Source: Lachnospiraceae bacterium (GTDB lineage Bacteria; Bacillota; Clostridia; Lachnospirales; Lachnospiraceae). Taken from it: 64,000 nucleotides of DNA. Position numbers and translations under genes: made by a program. Each line of letters opens with the position of its first letter. Position 1 is the first letter of the stretch. The notes beneath the pieces are model-generated. The model ran no database searches. It was not told the DNA's origin and worked only from the letters and a program-made list of their open reading frames with translations. Shown one piece after another: positions 9,245-18,762 of this stretch. Location: NCBI GenBank assembly GCA_016281335.1, contig JAEEIK010000080.1:1-64000 (forward strand). Direction: 5' to 3'.

Positions 9245-10234
9245 TCAGGCGACATCGTTGCCAGTGCGTTTATGCTTATCCGCATCCACCATGTTCTGAA
9301 GCGTGGTTTCTGCTATGGCCTGCAGTGCTTCCATTGTATAGAAACCCTGGTGTGAGGTGATCATCACATTAGGGAAGGAAAGCAGCCTTGCTGTTACGGA
9401 GTGAGGCATTATCTCATCGGATCTGTCTTCATAGACATTGCCTGTCTCCTCTTCATACACATCAAGACCTACACCGAGGAATTTATTCATGCGTATGCCT
9501 TCGATCAGCTCGTCTGTGTCTACCAATGCGCCTCTGGAGGTGTTGACCAGTATCACACCGTCTTTCATCTTTTTGATTGAGTTGATGTTGATCATGTGAT
9601 AAGTGGAATCAAGCAAAGGACAGTGCAGCGAGATCAGGTCACTCTGTTCCAGCAGTTCATCCATAGTCACGTATTCGACAAAATCCTCAAGAGAAGGATT
9701 ATGATACATATCATAAGCAATAACGCGCATTCCGAAGCCTCTGCATATACGGCACATGGCGGCTCCAATCTTTCCTGTACCGACTATGCCTGCAGTCTTC
9801 TTATAGAAGTTAACACCGCGCAATCCTCGCAGGCTGTAATCATTCTCACGCACCTTATTATATGCTTTGTAGAGGCGCCTGTTCACTGCAAGGGCAAGCC
9901 CCATGGCAAGTTCCGCCACGGCTTCCGGTGAATAGCCGGGAACTATCTTGACCTGTATGCCAAGTTCTTTTGCCTTGGCTATATCAACATTGTTATAGCC
10001 GGCACATCTCATAAGTACGCTCTTAACGCCTTTCTCCGCAAGTATGCTTAATGTATCTGCTCCGACATCTGCGCTGACAAAAGCGCAGATAGCATCATAG
10101 CCCTCCGCAAGCGCGGCAGTTCTGGGTTCCAGTTCGTGATCTATATAGTCTATGCTGATCCCGGGAAACGCTTCCAGGCAGGGATCAAAAGATTTCTTAT
10201 CATAAGTTTTTGCTGCGTAAAAGAGTATCTTCAT
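9245..10234 (-). CDS. ldhA: D-lactate dehydrogenase (NAD-dependent)
   Basis: The 329-residue protein reduces pyruvate to D-lactate with NADH, recycling NAD during fermentation. It has the same length as E. coli LdhA and aligns with it throughout by eye (MRCAGYNNVD, GTGKIGAAM, NTSRGALVD). The Rossmann motif GTGKIG is at 152-157. The catalytic Arg, Glu and His of the 2-hydroxyacid dehydrogenase family correspond to R234, E263 and H295. The start has AAAGGA about 10 nt upstream, and a promoter is visible on the minus strand. It is monocistronic and diverges from the VWA lipoprotein gene. Confidence 0.93.
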   Translation of the reverse strand: MKILFYAAKTYDKKSFDPCLEAFPGISIDYIDHELEPRTAALAEGYDAICAFVSADVGADTLSILAEKGVKSVLMRCAGYNNVDIAKAKELGIQVKIVPGYSPEAVAELAMGLALAVNRRLYKAYNKVRENDYSLRGLRGVNFYKKTAGIVGTGKIGAAMCRICRGFGMRVIAYDMYHNPSLEDFVEYVTMDELLEQSDLISLHCPLLDSTYHMININSIKKMKDGVILVNTSRGALVDTDELIEGIRMNKFLGVGLDVYEEETGNVYEDRSDEIMPHSVTARLLSFPNVMITSHQGFYTMEALQAIAETTLQNMVDADKHKRTGNDVA

Positions 10235-10281
10235 GGTGAACTTTTCCTTTCAAAATATGAGATTTCCTGTATCTGAAGCTA

Positions 10282-10310
10282 AATATATCACAAGACGGAG
10301 TGCAAGACAA
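10282..10310 (-). promoter_or_regulatory. Promoter of ldhA
   Basis: On the minus strand, TTGTCT and TATATT are separated by 17 nt with TGA directly before the -10 (extended -10). The -10 ends about 48 nt before the ldhA start. The rest of the 181-nt divergent gap (10235-10415) holds no gene. Confidence 0.6.
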
Positions 10311-10439
10311 CAAACTCTTATATTAAAGATTTTAAAATTCCCCATAAATCCTCCATACCTGTCCGTATATAAGATAAGCGCTTAAGAAACAAGAATAATT
10401 CAACGGATCATATAAATGATAAAACGGGAGGATACATAT

Positions 10440-12224
10440 ATGAAGAAAAGAATAGTTACATTACTGATAATGCTCAGTATGAGTGCAAGCGTATTTGCAG
10501 GCTGCGGTAAGGAAGACGGAAGTAACGGCGGAGCCGGAAACAGTGTTCACCAGCGTTCCGGAAACGGCATAATAACCATAGGCGCTACAGAGTATAGTGA
10601 TGAAGATATTGAAGAAAGAATAAAAAAGATCGGTGAAGCTTATGACGGACTGTACTCTTACGAGGCAGAACGCAGCAAATCACGCGGGATAGCAGCAGGC
10701 AATATAGTGATGTATGAGGCTGCTACAGCCTGCGAAGGAGATGATACGCTTGACATGTCGTATCTGGTGGGGCCGGATGTTCAGAATAATGTGGCAGTAC
10801 CTGTTGATCCATACGATGATGTGGACTGGAATACAGAGAATTACAATGCGATAAAGGAATCCGGCTTTGTATCCGTGGCAACGCAGCCCTTCTCAACTTT
10901 CGGAGCGGATGTTGATACGGCAACTTATTCCAACTTCAGACGCAGCGCCTATGAGAAAGACGGCTTCGGCATATCCGGCGAAGCTATCAGACTCGAAGAG
11001 ATGATCAACTATTTCAGCTATGATTATGCAAAGCCCGCAGACGGTGACAAATTCAGCGCTACCACAGTGCTGACACCCTGCCCCTGGAACGAGGATACAC
11101 TGCTCCTTAAAGTAGGCATAAGAGCTGAGGAAGTAGCGCCTGATAAAGGAAGCAATGTGGTATTCCTTATAGATACTTCGGGATCAATGTTTGATAACAA
11201 CAAACTGCCTTTGGCCCAGGAAGCCTTCAAGACGCTTCAGGAACAGCTGACCGACAAGGATACCGTATCCATAGTAACTTATGCAGGTAATTCCGAAGTA
11301 GTGCTTGAGGGCGCAAGAGGAGATCAGCACGGCAAGATCGTGAAAGCCATAGACGGATTGGAAGCCTGGGGTTCAACCAACGGAGAGGGTGGTATAAAGA
11401 AAGCTTATGAGATAGCTGAGAAATACTTTATAGAAGGCGGAAACAACCGTATACTGCTTGCTACGGACGGTGACCTGAATGTAGGCGTATCCTCGGAAGC
11501 AGGACTGGTACAGCTGGTAGAAGAAAAGAAGGAGAGCGGAGTATTCTTATCCTGCCTCGGCTTCGGTAACGGTAATTATCAGGATGACAAGATGGAAGCG
11601 CTTGCTGATCACGGAAACGGCAACTATTCCTTCATCGATTGCACAAGAGAAGCAGAGAGAGTGCTTAAGGATGAGTTCGAATCCACACTGTTTACGGTAG
11701 CAAAGGACGTGAAGTTCCAGGTAGAGTTCAATCCTGCATTGGTCAAGGGGTACAGGCTTATAGGTTATGAAAACAGGAAGATGGCAGCAGAGGATTTTGC
11801 AGATGATACCAAGGACGGCGGCGAGGTTGGATCGGGCCAGACCGTAACGGTGCTCTACGAAGTAGTGACCACGGATTCCGCATACGAGATACCTGAAGTG
11901 GAATCCAAGTACGGAAACAACGCGGCAGATAGTACAGACAGTGATGAACTGCTCACAGTATCAATACGCTACAAAGAGCCGGATGAAGACGTAAGCAAGC
12001 TGTTGACCTACCCTGTAACAAAGGATAATATTGCAGACACCATGGATGAAGATACCTCCTGGGCAGCAGGTGTGGCACAGATAGGAATGCTTCTTAGGGA
12101 TTCGGATTACAAGGGAACATCCGATTATGATGAAGTAAGGGAAAGACTTAAGAATACTTCAAAGGTTATGACAGATGATTTCAGGGCAGAGTTTATATAT
12201 ATTATTGATGAGGTGAAGCCTTAA
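10440..12224 (+). CDS. VWA-domain lipoprotein of the YfbK type
   Basis: The preferred start is the ATG at 10440, since GGGAGG lies 8 nt before it; the track start at 10416 adds eight residues that sit on the ribosome site. The resulting 594-residue protein begins with a lipoprotein signal ([12 protein letters not shown]) and lipobox VFAGC, so it should be anchored to the outer face of the membrane. An N-terminal domain around [18 protein letters not shown] is typical of YfbK-like proteins. The von Willebrand A domain follows with a complete MIDAS start (DTSGSM), then a YfbK-type C-terminal domain. MIDAS domains bind protein partners through a divalent metal. The last 23 nt overlap the convergent uvrC end. 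The partner is unknown. Confidence 0.88.
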   Translation: MKKRIVTLLIMLSMSASVFAGCGKEDGSNGGAGNSVHQRSGNGIITIGATEYSDEDIEERIKKIGEAYDGLYSYEAERSKSRGIAAGNIVMYEAATACEGDDTLDMSYLVGPDVQNNVAVPVDPYDDVDWNTENYNAIKESGFVSVATQPFSTFGADVDTATYSNFRRSAYEKDGFGISGEAIRLEEMINYFSYDYAKPADGDKFSATTVLTPCPWNEDTLLLKVGIRAEEVAPDKGSNVVFLIDTSGSMFDNNKLPLAQEAFKTLQEQLTDKDTVSIVTYAGNSEVVLEGARGDQHGKIVKAIDGLEAWGSTNGEGGIKKAYEIAEKYFIEGGNNRILLATDGDLNVGVSSEAGLVQLVEEKKESGVFLSCLGFGNGNYQDDKMEALADHGNGNYSFIDCTREAERVLKDEFESTLFTVAKDVKFQVEFNPALVKGYRLIGYENRKMAAEDFADDTKDGGEVGSGQTVTVLYEVVTTDSAYEIPEVESKYGNNAADSTDSDELLTVSIRYKEPDEDVSKLLTYPVTKDNIADTMDEDTSWAAGVAQIGMLLRDSDYKGTSDYDEVRERLKNTSKVMTDDFRAEFIYIIDEVKP

Positions 12225-14067
12225 AAAAGTTGCAGATCGATTCGGCCGCATTCTTAGGGAGTGCGGCCTTTTCCATTAAGGTCGCGACATCGGCATTGCG
12301 GATGTCTTCAAGTGAAGTGAAAGCGCGCATCAGCGCGCGTCGCCTGGAAGGGCCGATGCCGGGGATATCATCAAGCACGGAGTGGACCTGCTCTTTGGTC
12401 CTTAAGGATCTGTGATACTCGATGGCAAAACGGTGGACTTCATCCTGTATCCTTGTGAGCAGGTGAAAAGCTTCGCTGTCATGGGGAAGAGGGATTTCAA
12501 CATTGTCAAAGTATAAGCCTCTCGTACGGTGATGGTCGTCCTTGACCATGCCGCAGACAGGAATGTTAAGAGAGAGTGAAGACAATACTTCCAGCGCGAT
12601 ATTGACCTGGCCGCGGCCTCCGTCCATCAGTATGATGTCAGGGAAGCGGTTGAAATGCCCGTTTTCGTTTCCTTCTTCTTTCTCTTTAAGTCCGTGGGTA
12701 AAGCGTCTGGTCAGCACTTCCCGCATGCTGGCATAATCATCGGGACCGACCACCGTGCGTATCCTGAATTTTCTGTAGTCGCTGCGTTTGGGTTTTCCGT
12801 TTTCGTATACGACCATGGAACCTACATTTTCAAAGCCGGAAATATTGGAGATATCATAGCTTTCCATACGCGTTAAGCCGGAAAGACCCAGCAGTTCCTC
12901 AAGCTCTTCCACGGCGCCCGTAGTGCGTTCACGGTCCCGGATGAGCTTGTCTTTATCTTTTGTAAGGGTGAGCATAGCGTTGTGTTCTGCCAGCTCTATG
13001 AGCTTTTCTTTCTGCCCCTTCTTTGGATTGATCAGATACACGCGGCTGCCCTTTTTGGAAGAAAGCCAGTTTTCTATCAGCTCTGTATCACTGCTCTCCA
13101 CGGAAAGCATGATCTGCCTCGGGATAAAGGGCGTGCCTGCATAAAACTGTTTGATGAAGCTTGTGAGTATACTTTCATCAGTCTCGGCTTCACTGTTGTT
13201 CATATAGTAATGTTCGCGTCCCACCATGCGGCCTGCGCGGACAAAGAATACCTGCACGATAGCATCGTCCTTGTCCCTTGCAAGAGCTATGATATCCCTG
13301 TCCTCGCTGTTCATATCTTCGATCTTCTGTTTCTGCGCGATGCTCTTTACACTTTCGAGCTGATCCCTTAAACGTATGGCTTCCTCAAAGTCCATGGCTT
13401 CGGAGGCAGCATTCATCTTTGTTTCCAGTTCTTTGATAAGGGGTGTAAAATTGCCGCTTAAGAAATCAAGAGCCTTATCCATTCTCTCTGCGTATTCCGC
13501 AACGCTTACCTTTCCTTCGATGCAGGGACCACAGCACTGACCTATATGATAGTTAAGGCAGGCCCGTTCCTTACCTATGTCTTTCGGAAGTTTGCGATTG
13601 CAATTTCTTAAGCCGTAGAGTGAATTGATCAGATCGATGGTCTCCCTTACCGCGCCTGCGCTGGTATAAGGTCCGAAATACTTTGAACGGTCCTTCTTCA
13701 TCTGTCTGGATAAGATGAGCCTCGGATAAGCTTCGCCGGTAGTTACTTTGATATAAGGATAAGTCTTGTCGTCGCGGAGCATCGTATTGTATTTGGGACG
13801 GTATTCTTTGATAAGATCGTTTTCCAGTACAAGCGCCTCCAGCTCGGAATCCGTGACTATATATTCGAAACGTTCGATCAGGGATACCATGCGGTCTATC
13901 TTGGGACCGCGGCCGATATTTTCGCGAAAATAAGACCGCACCCTGTTATTCAGGTTTACGGCCTTACCTACGTAGATGATCGTATCATCCTTGTCATGCA
14001 TGATGTAGACTCCCGGTTTCTTCGGGAGTTTTTTCAGTTCTTCTTTTACATCAAACTTTTCACTCAT
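12202..14067 (-). CDS. uvrC: Excinuclease ABC subunit C
   Basis: The 621-residue UvrC makes the 3' and 5' incisions in nucleotide excision repair after UvrAB finds damage. The domains are in the normal order: a GIY-YIG nuclease at the N-terminus ([18 protein letters not shown]), a UvrB-binding UVR region near 205-240 ([18 protein letters not shown]), the RNase H-like nuclease ([13 protein letters not shown]), and tandem HhH DNA-binding motifs at the end ([14 protein letters not shown]). A Cys cluster ([13 protein letters not shown]) is also typical. Its ATG overlaps the ftsH stop (ATGA), so it is translationally coupled to ftsH, an unusual operon partner. Confidence 0.97.
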   Translation of the reverse strand: MSEKFDVKEELKKLPKKPGVYIMHDKDDTIIYVGKAVNLNNRVRSYFRENIGRGPKIDRMVSLIERFEYIVTDSELEALVLENDLIKEYRPKYNTMLRDDKTYPYIKVTTGEAYPRLILSRQMKKDRSKYFGPYTSAGAVRETIDLINSLYGLRNCNRKLPKDIGKERACLNYHIGQCCGPCIEGKVSVAEYAERMDKALDFLSGNFTPLIKELETKMNAASEAMDFEEAIRLRDQLESVKSIAQKQKIEDMNSEDRDIIALARDKDDAIVQVFFVRAGRMVGREHYYMNNSEAETDESILTSFIKQFYAGTPFIPRQIMLSVESSDTELIENWLSSKKGSRVYLINPKKGQKEKLIELAEHNAMLTLTKDKDKLIRDRERTTGAVEELEELLGLSGLTRMESYDISNISGFENVGSMVVYENGKPKRSDYRKFRIRTVVGPDDYASMREVLTRRFTHGLKEKEEGNENGHFNRFPDIILMDGGRGQVNIALEVLSSLSLNIPVCGMVKDDHHRTRGLYFDNVEIPLPHDSEAFHLLTRIQDEVHRFAIEYHRSLRTKEQVHSVLDDIPGIGPSRRRALMRAFTSLEDIRNADVATLMEKAALPKNAAESICNFFKASPHQ

Positions 14068-16457
14068 TCTTTGTTTTCGAAATTGTTATAAACTCGGTTC
14101 TTAAACAGGGAGCTGAAGTCATCATCATCGTCGTCTTTTTTATCATCATTTTCTTTTTCTTCAGCTTCTTTAGTTTCGGACTCTTTAGTCTCTTCATTAG
14201 CAGAGGTATCAGCTGTACCTGCTTCAACATAAGGTCCGAGTATTACGGGAGCCTGAGCTTCCTCAACGGGCTTTTCTTCGGAAGCTGCCGGTTCTGGCGC
14301 TGTTTCTTTCGTATCAGCCTCTTCCTGCTTTTCCTCTTCACTGGCAGGAGGCGCGGAAAGTATGGTCACATTAGACGCACTGCTGTCTCCGTTGAAAGAG
14401 GGAGAAACCGGCTTAGGCAGGCGTCCTCTGGAAGAATCAATGACTTCCTTTCCTTTTTCGTTCTTAACTATCTCTTCGGAAGTGAGAGCAGCATCAATGA
14501 CTGCGGGCTTTTCGGATCCTTTTTCCTTTTCGGGAAGAGGGATGCCTTTTTCACGGCAGTAGATAACCATGAACTCGTGACCGGAGATAGTCTCCTTCTC
14601 GATAAGGTATTCCGCGATCTTGTCAAGTATCTCGCGGTTCTCCTTGAGCAGTCTCTTTGCTTCCTTGTAGCTGGCTTTCAGTATAGCCATTACTTCTTCA
14701 TCGATGGCAGCTGCGGTATCCTCACCGTAATTGCCGACGGTGTGACGGTCAAGATATTCGTCCTGAACCGTCTCAAGACCCATAAGGCCGAAGCGTTTGG
14801 TCATACCGAAACGTGTGACCATAGCTCTTGCAATCTTGGTTGCTTTCTCTATATCATTTGCAGCGCCGGTGGTGACTGTGTCAAAGACAATGTCCTCTGC
14901 GGCGCGTCCGCCCATGATGCTGACCAGCTCGGCGCGCAGTTCTTTCTCGGTCTGCATGAACTTCTCTTCTTCGGGATAACTTAAGACATAACCCAAAGTA
15001 CCCTGGGTACGGGGAATGATGGTTATCTTCTGCACAGGTTCGGTATTTTTCTGCAGGGCATGGATCAGGGCATGGCCTACTTCGTGGTAGGAAACTATGC
15101 GGCGTTCCTGCCTTGAAAGGATGCGGTCTTTCTTTTCCTTACCCATGCTGACCAGTTCCACTGCATCCAGCAGATCCTTCTGTGATACGTATTCGCGGCC
15201 GTTCTTGACTGCGAGGATAGCGGCCTCGTTGATCATATTGGCAAGATCCGCGCCTACACAGCCTACGGTGGCAAGACCTATCTCATCAAGATTGACGGTC
15301 TGGTCCATCAGCACATCCTTGGAATGAACCTTTAAGATCTCCACACGGCCCTTGAGATCCGGCTCTTCCACTATAATACGTCTGTCAAAACGTCCGGGCC
15401 TCAGCAGCGCCTTATCAAGTATCTCCGGTCTGTTGGTTGCAGCCAGAAGTATGATACCGCTCTTGGCATCAAAGCCGTCCATTTCGGAAAGCAGCTGGTT
15501 CAGAGTCTGCTCACGTTCATCATTGCCTCCGCCGTAACGTGAATCACGGCTGCGGCCTATGGCATCTATCTCATCGATAAAGATGATACAGGGAGCGCTC
15601 TTCTCTGCTTCCCTGAAAAGATCACGTACACGGGATGCACCGACACCGACATAGAGTTCGACGAAGTCGGAACCAGCAAGTGAGAAGAAGGGAACGCCTG
15701 CTTCTCCGGCTACGGCCTTGGCGAGCAGAGTCTTACCTGTTCCGGGAGGTCCTACAAGCAGCGCGCCCTTGGGGATCTTGGCGCCTATCTTGGTGTATTT
15801 GCCCGGATTGTGAAGGAAGTCTACTATCTCCACCAGAGATTCCTTGGCCTCATCTTCGCCGGCCACATCCTTGAAAGTAATGCCTGTCTCCTTGCCTCCG
15901 TACATCTTGGCAGTGCTCTTGCCTACGCTGAAAGGAGAGAAGCCGCCGCCTCCCTTGCCCATGCGGTTGAATATGAAACCTAAAAATATCCAGAAGATGA
16001 CCAGGGGAAGCACATAGGTAAGCAATATGGAAAGTATCATGCTGCTTCCGGTCTCAACCTTACTGCTGACTTTGATGCCGAGCTTTAACATCCTGTCGGT
16101 AAGTGTGGTGGGGTCTTCCGCCAGACCTGTATAGCAGTCCTTGGGAGCTCCTTCTTTTGAAGATTTAAGCTCGATATTGATATGGTCGCTGTCTATGGTG
16201 ATGCTGTCGATCTTGCCCTCCTCAGCCAGCTTGATGAACTCGTTATAGCTGATCTCCTGCAACTGCGCAGCCGAGCGGTTCATGAACCAGCTGATCAGCA
16301 GCAGGGCTATGAAGGTCATGACGATAAAGGCCATGATATTGGGGAAAGGTCCGCCGTTATTATTGTCTTTATTACCGTTACCGTTGTTATTGTTATTATT
16401 GTTGCCGGGCTCCTGGGAACCGTGTCCGGGAGTCTGGTTTTCATTGTAATTTTCCAT
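14064..16457 (-). CDS. ftsH: ATP-dependent zinc metalloprotease FtsH
   Basis: The start MENYNENQ at 16457 is chosen because AAGGAGG lies just upstream; the track's 27 extra residues run through the promoter. The 797-residue protein has an Asn/Gly-rich N-terminus and transmembrane helices at about 39-58 and 138-163. The AAA module has Walker A GPPGTGKT (235-242), Walker B IIFIDEID and the second region of homology [10 protein letters not shown]. The M41 peptidase has HEVGH at 457-461. It degrades membrane and misfolded proteins as a hexamer. An acidic Glu/Ala/Asp-rich tail of roughly 150 residues follows the protease domain, longer than in most family members. It forms an operon with uvrC by a 4-nt overlap. 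Confidence 0.97.
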   Translation of the reverse strand: MENYNENQTPGHGSQEPGNNNNNNNGNGNKDNNNGGPFPNIMAFIVMTFIALLLISWFMNRSAAQLQEISYNEFIKLAEEGKIDSITIDSDHINIELKSSKEGAPKDCYTGLAEDPTTLTDRMLKLGIKVSSKVETGSSMILSILLTYVLPLVIFWIFLGFIFNRMGKGGGGFSPFSVGKSTAKMYGGKETGITFKDVAGEDEAKESLVEIVDFLHNPGKYTKIGAKIPKGALLVGPPGTGKTLLAKAVAGEAGVPFFSLAGSDFVELYVGVGASRVRDLFREAEKSAPCIIFIDEIDAIGRSRDSRYGGGNDEREQTLNQLLSEMDGFDAKSGIILLAATNRPEILDKALLRPGRFDRRIIVEEPDLKGRVEILKVHSKDVLMDQTVNLDEIGLATVGCVGADLANMINEAAILAVKNGREYVSQKDLLDAVELVSMGKEKKDRILSRQERRIVSYHEVGHALIHALQKNTEPVQKITIIPRTQGTLGYVLSYPEEEKFMQTEKELRAELVSIMGGRAAEDIVFDTVTTGAANDIEKATKIARAMVTRFGMTKRFGLMGLETVQDEYLDRHTVGNYGEDTAAAIDEEVMAILKASYKEAKRLLKENREILDKIAEYLIEKETISGHEFMVIYCREKGIPLPEKEKGSEKPAVIDAALTSEEIVKNEKGKEVIDSSRGRLPKPVSPSFNGDSSASNVTILSAPPASEEEKQEEADTKETAPEPAASEEKPVEEAQAPVILGPYVEAGTADTSANEETKESETKEAEEKENDDKKDDDDDDFSSLFKNRVYNNFENKE

Positions 16458-16484
16458 TTTTTCCTCCTTAAAAAGCACTATATC

Positions 16485-16513
16485 ATTATAATGGGTGGAG
16501 GGGGTATTTACAA
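16485..16513 (-). promoter_or_regulatory. Promoter of the ftsH-uvrC operon
   Basis: On the minus strand, TTGTAA and TATAAT are separated by 17 nt. The -10 is 27 nt before the ftsH ATG, leaving room for the AAGGAGG ribosome site. Confidence 0.7.
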
Positions 16514-16531
16514 GTGAAAGTTCTGTGTTCC

Positions 16532-16582
16532 CCCTCATCAGTCACCCTTCGGGTGACAGCTTCTCCCCAGAGGGGAGAAGCC
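16532..16582. repeat. Double-hairpin dispersed element, copy 2
   Basis: Same design as the element at 9192: CCTCATCAGTCA, then hairpin TCACCC/GGGTGA, then hairpin CTTCTCCCC/GGGGAGAAG, ending in AAGCC. Stem bases differ from copy 1 in a compensated way, so the structure rather than the sequence is kept. It lies between the divergent ftsH and GT4 promoters. Confidence 0.85.
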
Positions 16583-16611
16583 TTTTCAAAAGGGGCAGAT
16601 TATGGTATAAT
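16583..16611 (+). promoter_or_regulatory. Promoter of the first glycan operon, near-leaderless
   Basis: TTTTCA and TATAAT are separated by 17 nt, with ATGG before the -10. The expected transcription start is about 16618, only some 4 nt before the ATG at 16622, and no Shine-Dalgarno sequence is present. The operon's first gene may therefore be read from a leaderless mRNA. Confidence 0.6.
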
Positions 16612-16621
16612 ATCTGCTTAT

Positions 16622-17746
16622 ATGAAGGTGATGATCGTTCACAACAGATACAGGGTAAGAGGCGGTGAGGACAGCGTAGTGGAGAACGAGACTGCGATGC
16701 TTAAAGCTCACGGTCATGAGGTCATTCCCTATATACGTTCAAATGACAGTATAAAGGGCGGTGCGGGCGCCGCGCTGAACAGTCTGTTTTCATTAAAGAG
16801 CTATCATGAGATAAAGAAAATCATCCGTAAGGAGAAGCCGGACATAGTGCATGTGCATAACACGATACATGTAATATCCCCGGCTGTTTATTATGCCGCG
16901 CTTTCGGAAAAAGTTCCGGTGGTCCAGACCATGCATAATTTTAGGCTACTGTGTCCCAACGGCGAGTTCTACAGGAAGGGCCGCTGCTGTGAGGACTGCG
17001 TGAAGAAAGGCCTTGGCTGTGCGCTTAAGCATAAGTGTTACAGGAACAGTTTACCCCAGACTCTGGTGATGACTCTGTCCATGCTGATCCACAGACTCAC
17101 GGGCATATATAAAAAGCTTAACTATATAGCGCTTACGGACTTTGATAAGAATAAGTTTGAAGGCTTTGAAAGAATATATGTGAAGCCGAATTTCACCTCT
17201 ACGCCGGGCAGCAATTATGATCCGGATTCCGACTACTATATCTTTATCGGCAGGATCGAGGAGAACAAGGGTATTGCTACGGTTGCAAGGGCCTTCAGTC
17301 TGAATAAGAAGAAGCTGGTGGTGATCGGAGACGGAAGCTGCGCGGACAGGCTTCGCAGATATATAAAGAAACATGAACTTGATAATATCGACTATAAAGG
17401 GCATATAGAACGCGAGGAACTGAACGCTTATCTTAAAGGCGCAAAAGCGTTGATAGCAGCATCCACCTGGTATGAGACCTTCGGTATGACAGTGATAGAA
17501 GCTTATGCTGCCGGGGTACCTGTGATAGCCAATGATTTCGGCAATATGGGAGCACTGGTGGAAGAAGGCGTGACAGGCTTAAAGTATAAGCGCACAGCAG
17601 TTTCGCTTAATGAGTGCATAGAGAAATTTGAACAGGCTGACCGTAAAACGTTCTCGGAAAATGCCCTGAAAGAATACGAAGATAAATATACCGAGGAAAA
17701 GAATTACTGTAGACTCATGGAAATATACGAGGAAGCAAGGTCATGA
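16622..17746 (+). CDS. Glycosyltransferase family 4
   Basis: Start ATG 16622 (MKVMIVHNRYRVRGGEDSVV) gives 374 residues. The track start at 16514 would translate the dispersed repeat and is rejected. The GT-B fold is shown by an N-terminal GGEDSVVENE substrate-side loop, DIVHVHN, and the C-terminal nucleotide-sugar part with FIGRIEENKGI and ASTWYETFGMTVIEAYAAGVPVIA, the E-x7-E motif region of retaining GT4 enzymes. A Cys-rich insert (RCCEDCVKKGLGCALKHKC) is common in this subgroup. It leads a six-gene operon with overlapping or near-touching genes and should transfer a sugar to a lipid-linked glycan at the cytoplasmic membrane face. Confidence 0.9.
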   Translation: MKVMIVHNRYRVRGGEDSVVENETAMLKAHGHEVIPYIRSNDSIKGGAGAALNSLFSLKSYHEIKKIIRKEKPDIVHVHNTIHVISPAVYYAALSEKVPVVQTMHNFRLLCPNGEFYRKGRCCEDCVKKGLGCALKHKCYRNSLPQTLVMTLSMLIHRLTGIYKKLNYIALTDFDKNKFEGFERIYVKPNFTSTPGSNYDPDSDYYIFIGRIEENKGIATVARAFSLNKKKLVVIGDGSCADRLRRYIKKHELDNIDYKGHIEREELNAYLKGAKALIAASTWYETFGMTVIEAYAAGVPVIANDFGNMGALVEEGVTGLKYKRTAVSLNECIEKFEQADRKTFSENALKEYEDKYTEEKNYCRLMEIYEEARS

Positions 17747-18762
17747 CGCAGTACAGGCATGATTACAGCACAAAAAAAGATAAGCTCTTCCGCAAGCTCC
17801 ATTCGGCATTCTTTAAGCTGATAAAAGAGAGGGAGAAGGCAAATATCTTTTATGCGTCATACAGGCACAGGAATAAACAGCCCGGCAAAACCTACATGAT
17901 ACAGTATATGACCCAGCAACCTAATTTCGGCGCGGGTTTCGGTCACGGTCTGGATGTATGGAGAGCCGGCGTGACAAATGCAAAAGCATTGGGACTTGAA
18001 TATGCTTATACTCCCATGGTCACGGAAGAGTGGGACAGGGCGCTGGGGCTTGGTGAAAAGGAAGAGAGCTGCGATAAGCTGGTAAATCAGGGATACCGCA
18101 TAGTGAAGCTGCCCTACTACGATATGCGTGATAAGCAGAGCAGGGAGCTGATCGAAAAGATAATACGTTCCTACCGCGGTGAGAAAATCATATTCTTAAA
18201 TGAGTTCGAGCAGGACAGCGCGCCGAAGGATATGGAGGCAGGCAATGCTTTCATGCGGAAGAAATTCTTTGAAGCCGCTGCAAGAAAAGAAGATAAGCTG
18301 ATCTACGATAAAGAAAAACTCAACGTGGCAGTACATATACGCAGGGGTGATGTTTCGGAAGGACTTAAGGCCGGTGACGAATCCATGCGCAAGAGATGGC
18401 TGGATGAAAGTTATTATGTGAAAGTGATAGAGAGCATAGAAGAGCAGTTTAAGGCTAAAGATAAGGAAGCGGTCTATTATATTTTTTCGGAAGGCAGTGT
18501 CGATGATTTTCCGGAGATAAAGAAACTGGAAAAAGTCAGATTCTGTCTGGACATGCCGGCAGTGGAATCCTTTGTGCATATGTGCAGGGCAGATCTGCTG
18601 GTCACGGGACTCAGCTCGTTTTCCTATGATCCGGGACTGATCAATCCCGTGCGCAAGATAGCGCCGAAAAAATTCTGGAATCCGTATCCTAAGAACGGGG
18701 AATGGATATTCGCGGATGAAAACGGGAATATCGCAGAGGAAGAATTAAAATGTCTGTTTTAA
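17743..18762 (+). CDS. HxRRGD-motif fucosyltransferase-like protein
   Basis: This 339-residue protein has VAVHIRRGDV at about residue 195, the donor-binding signature shared by GT11, GT23 and protein O-fucosyltransferase folds. The C-terminal ADLLVTGLSSFSYDPGLI fits the GDP-binding end of the same fold. There is no signal peptide or membrane helix. It overlaps the GT4 gene by 4 nt (ATGA) and the ABC transporter gene by 13 nt. A role adding fucose from GDP-fucose is suggested by the motif and by the true GT11 gene downstream; the exact family is uncertain. Confidence 0.65.
   Translation: MTQYRHDYSTKKDKLFRKLHSAFFKLIKEREKANIFYASYRHRNKQPGKTYMIQYMTQQPNFGAGFGHGLDVWRAGVTNAKALGLEYAYTPMVTEEWDRALGLGEKEESCDKLVNQGYRIVKLPYYDMRDKQSRELIEKIIRSYRGEKIIFLNEFEQDSAPKDMEAGNAFMRKKFFEAAARKEDKLIYDKEKLNVAVHIRRGDVSEGLKAGDESMRKRWLDESYYVKVIESIEEQFKAKDKEAVYYIFSEGSVDDFPEIKKLEKVRFCLDMPAVESFVHMCRADLLVTGLSSFSYDPGLINPVRKIAPKKFWNPYPKNGEWIFADENGNIAEEELKCLF

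Noticed and set aside
16514-16621. Upstream GTG start of the GT4 gene as listed in the ORF track
   Set aside because: The extra 36 residues translate the dispersed double-hairpin element and the promoter; family members begin at MKVMIVHN.
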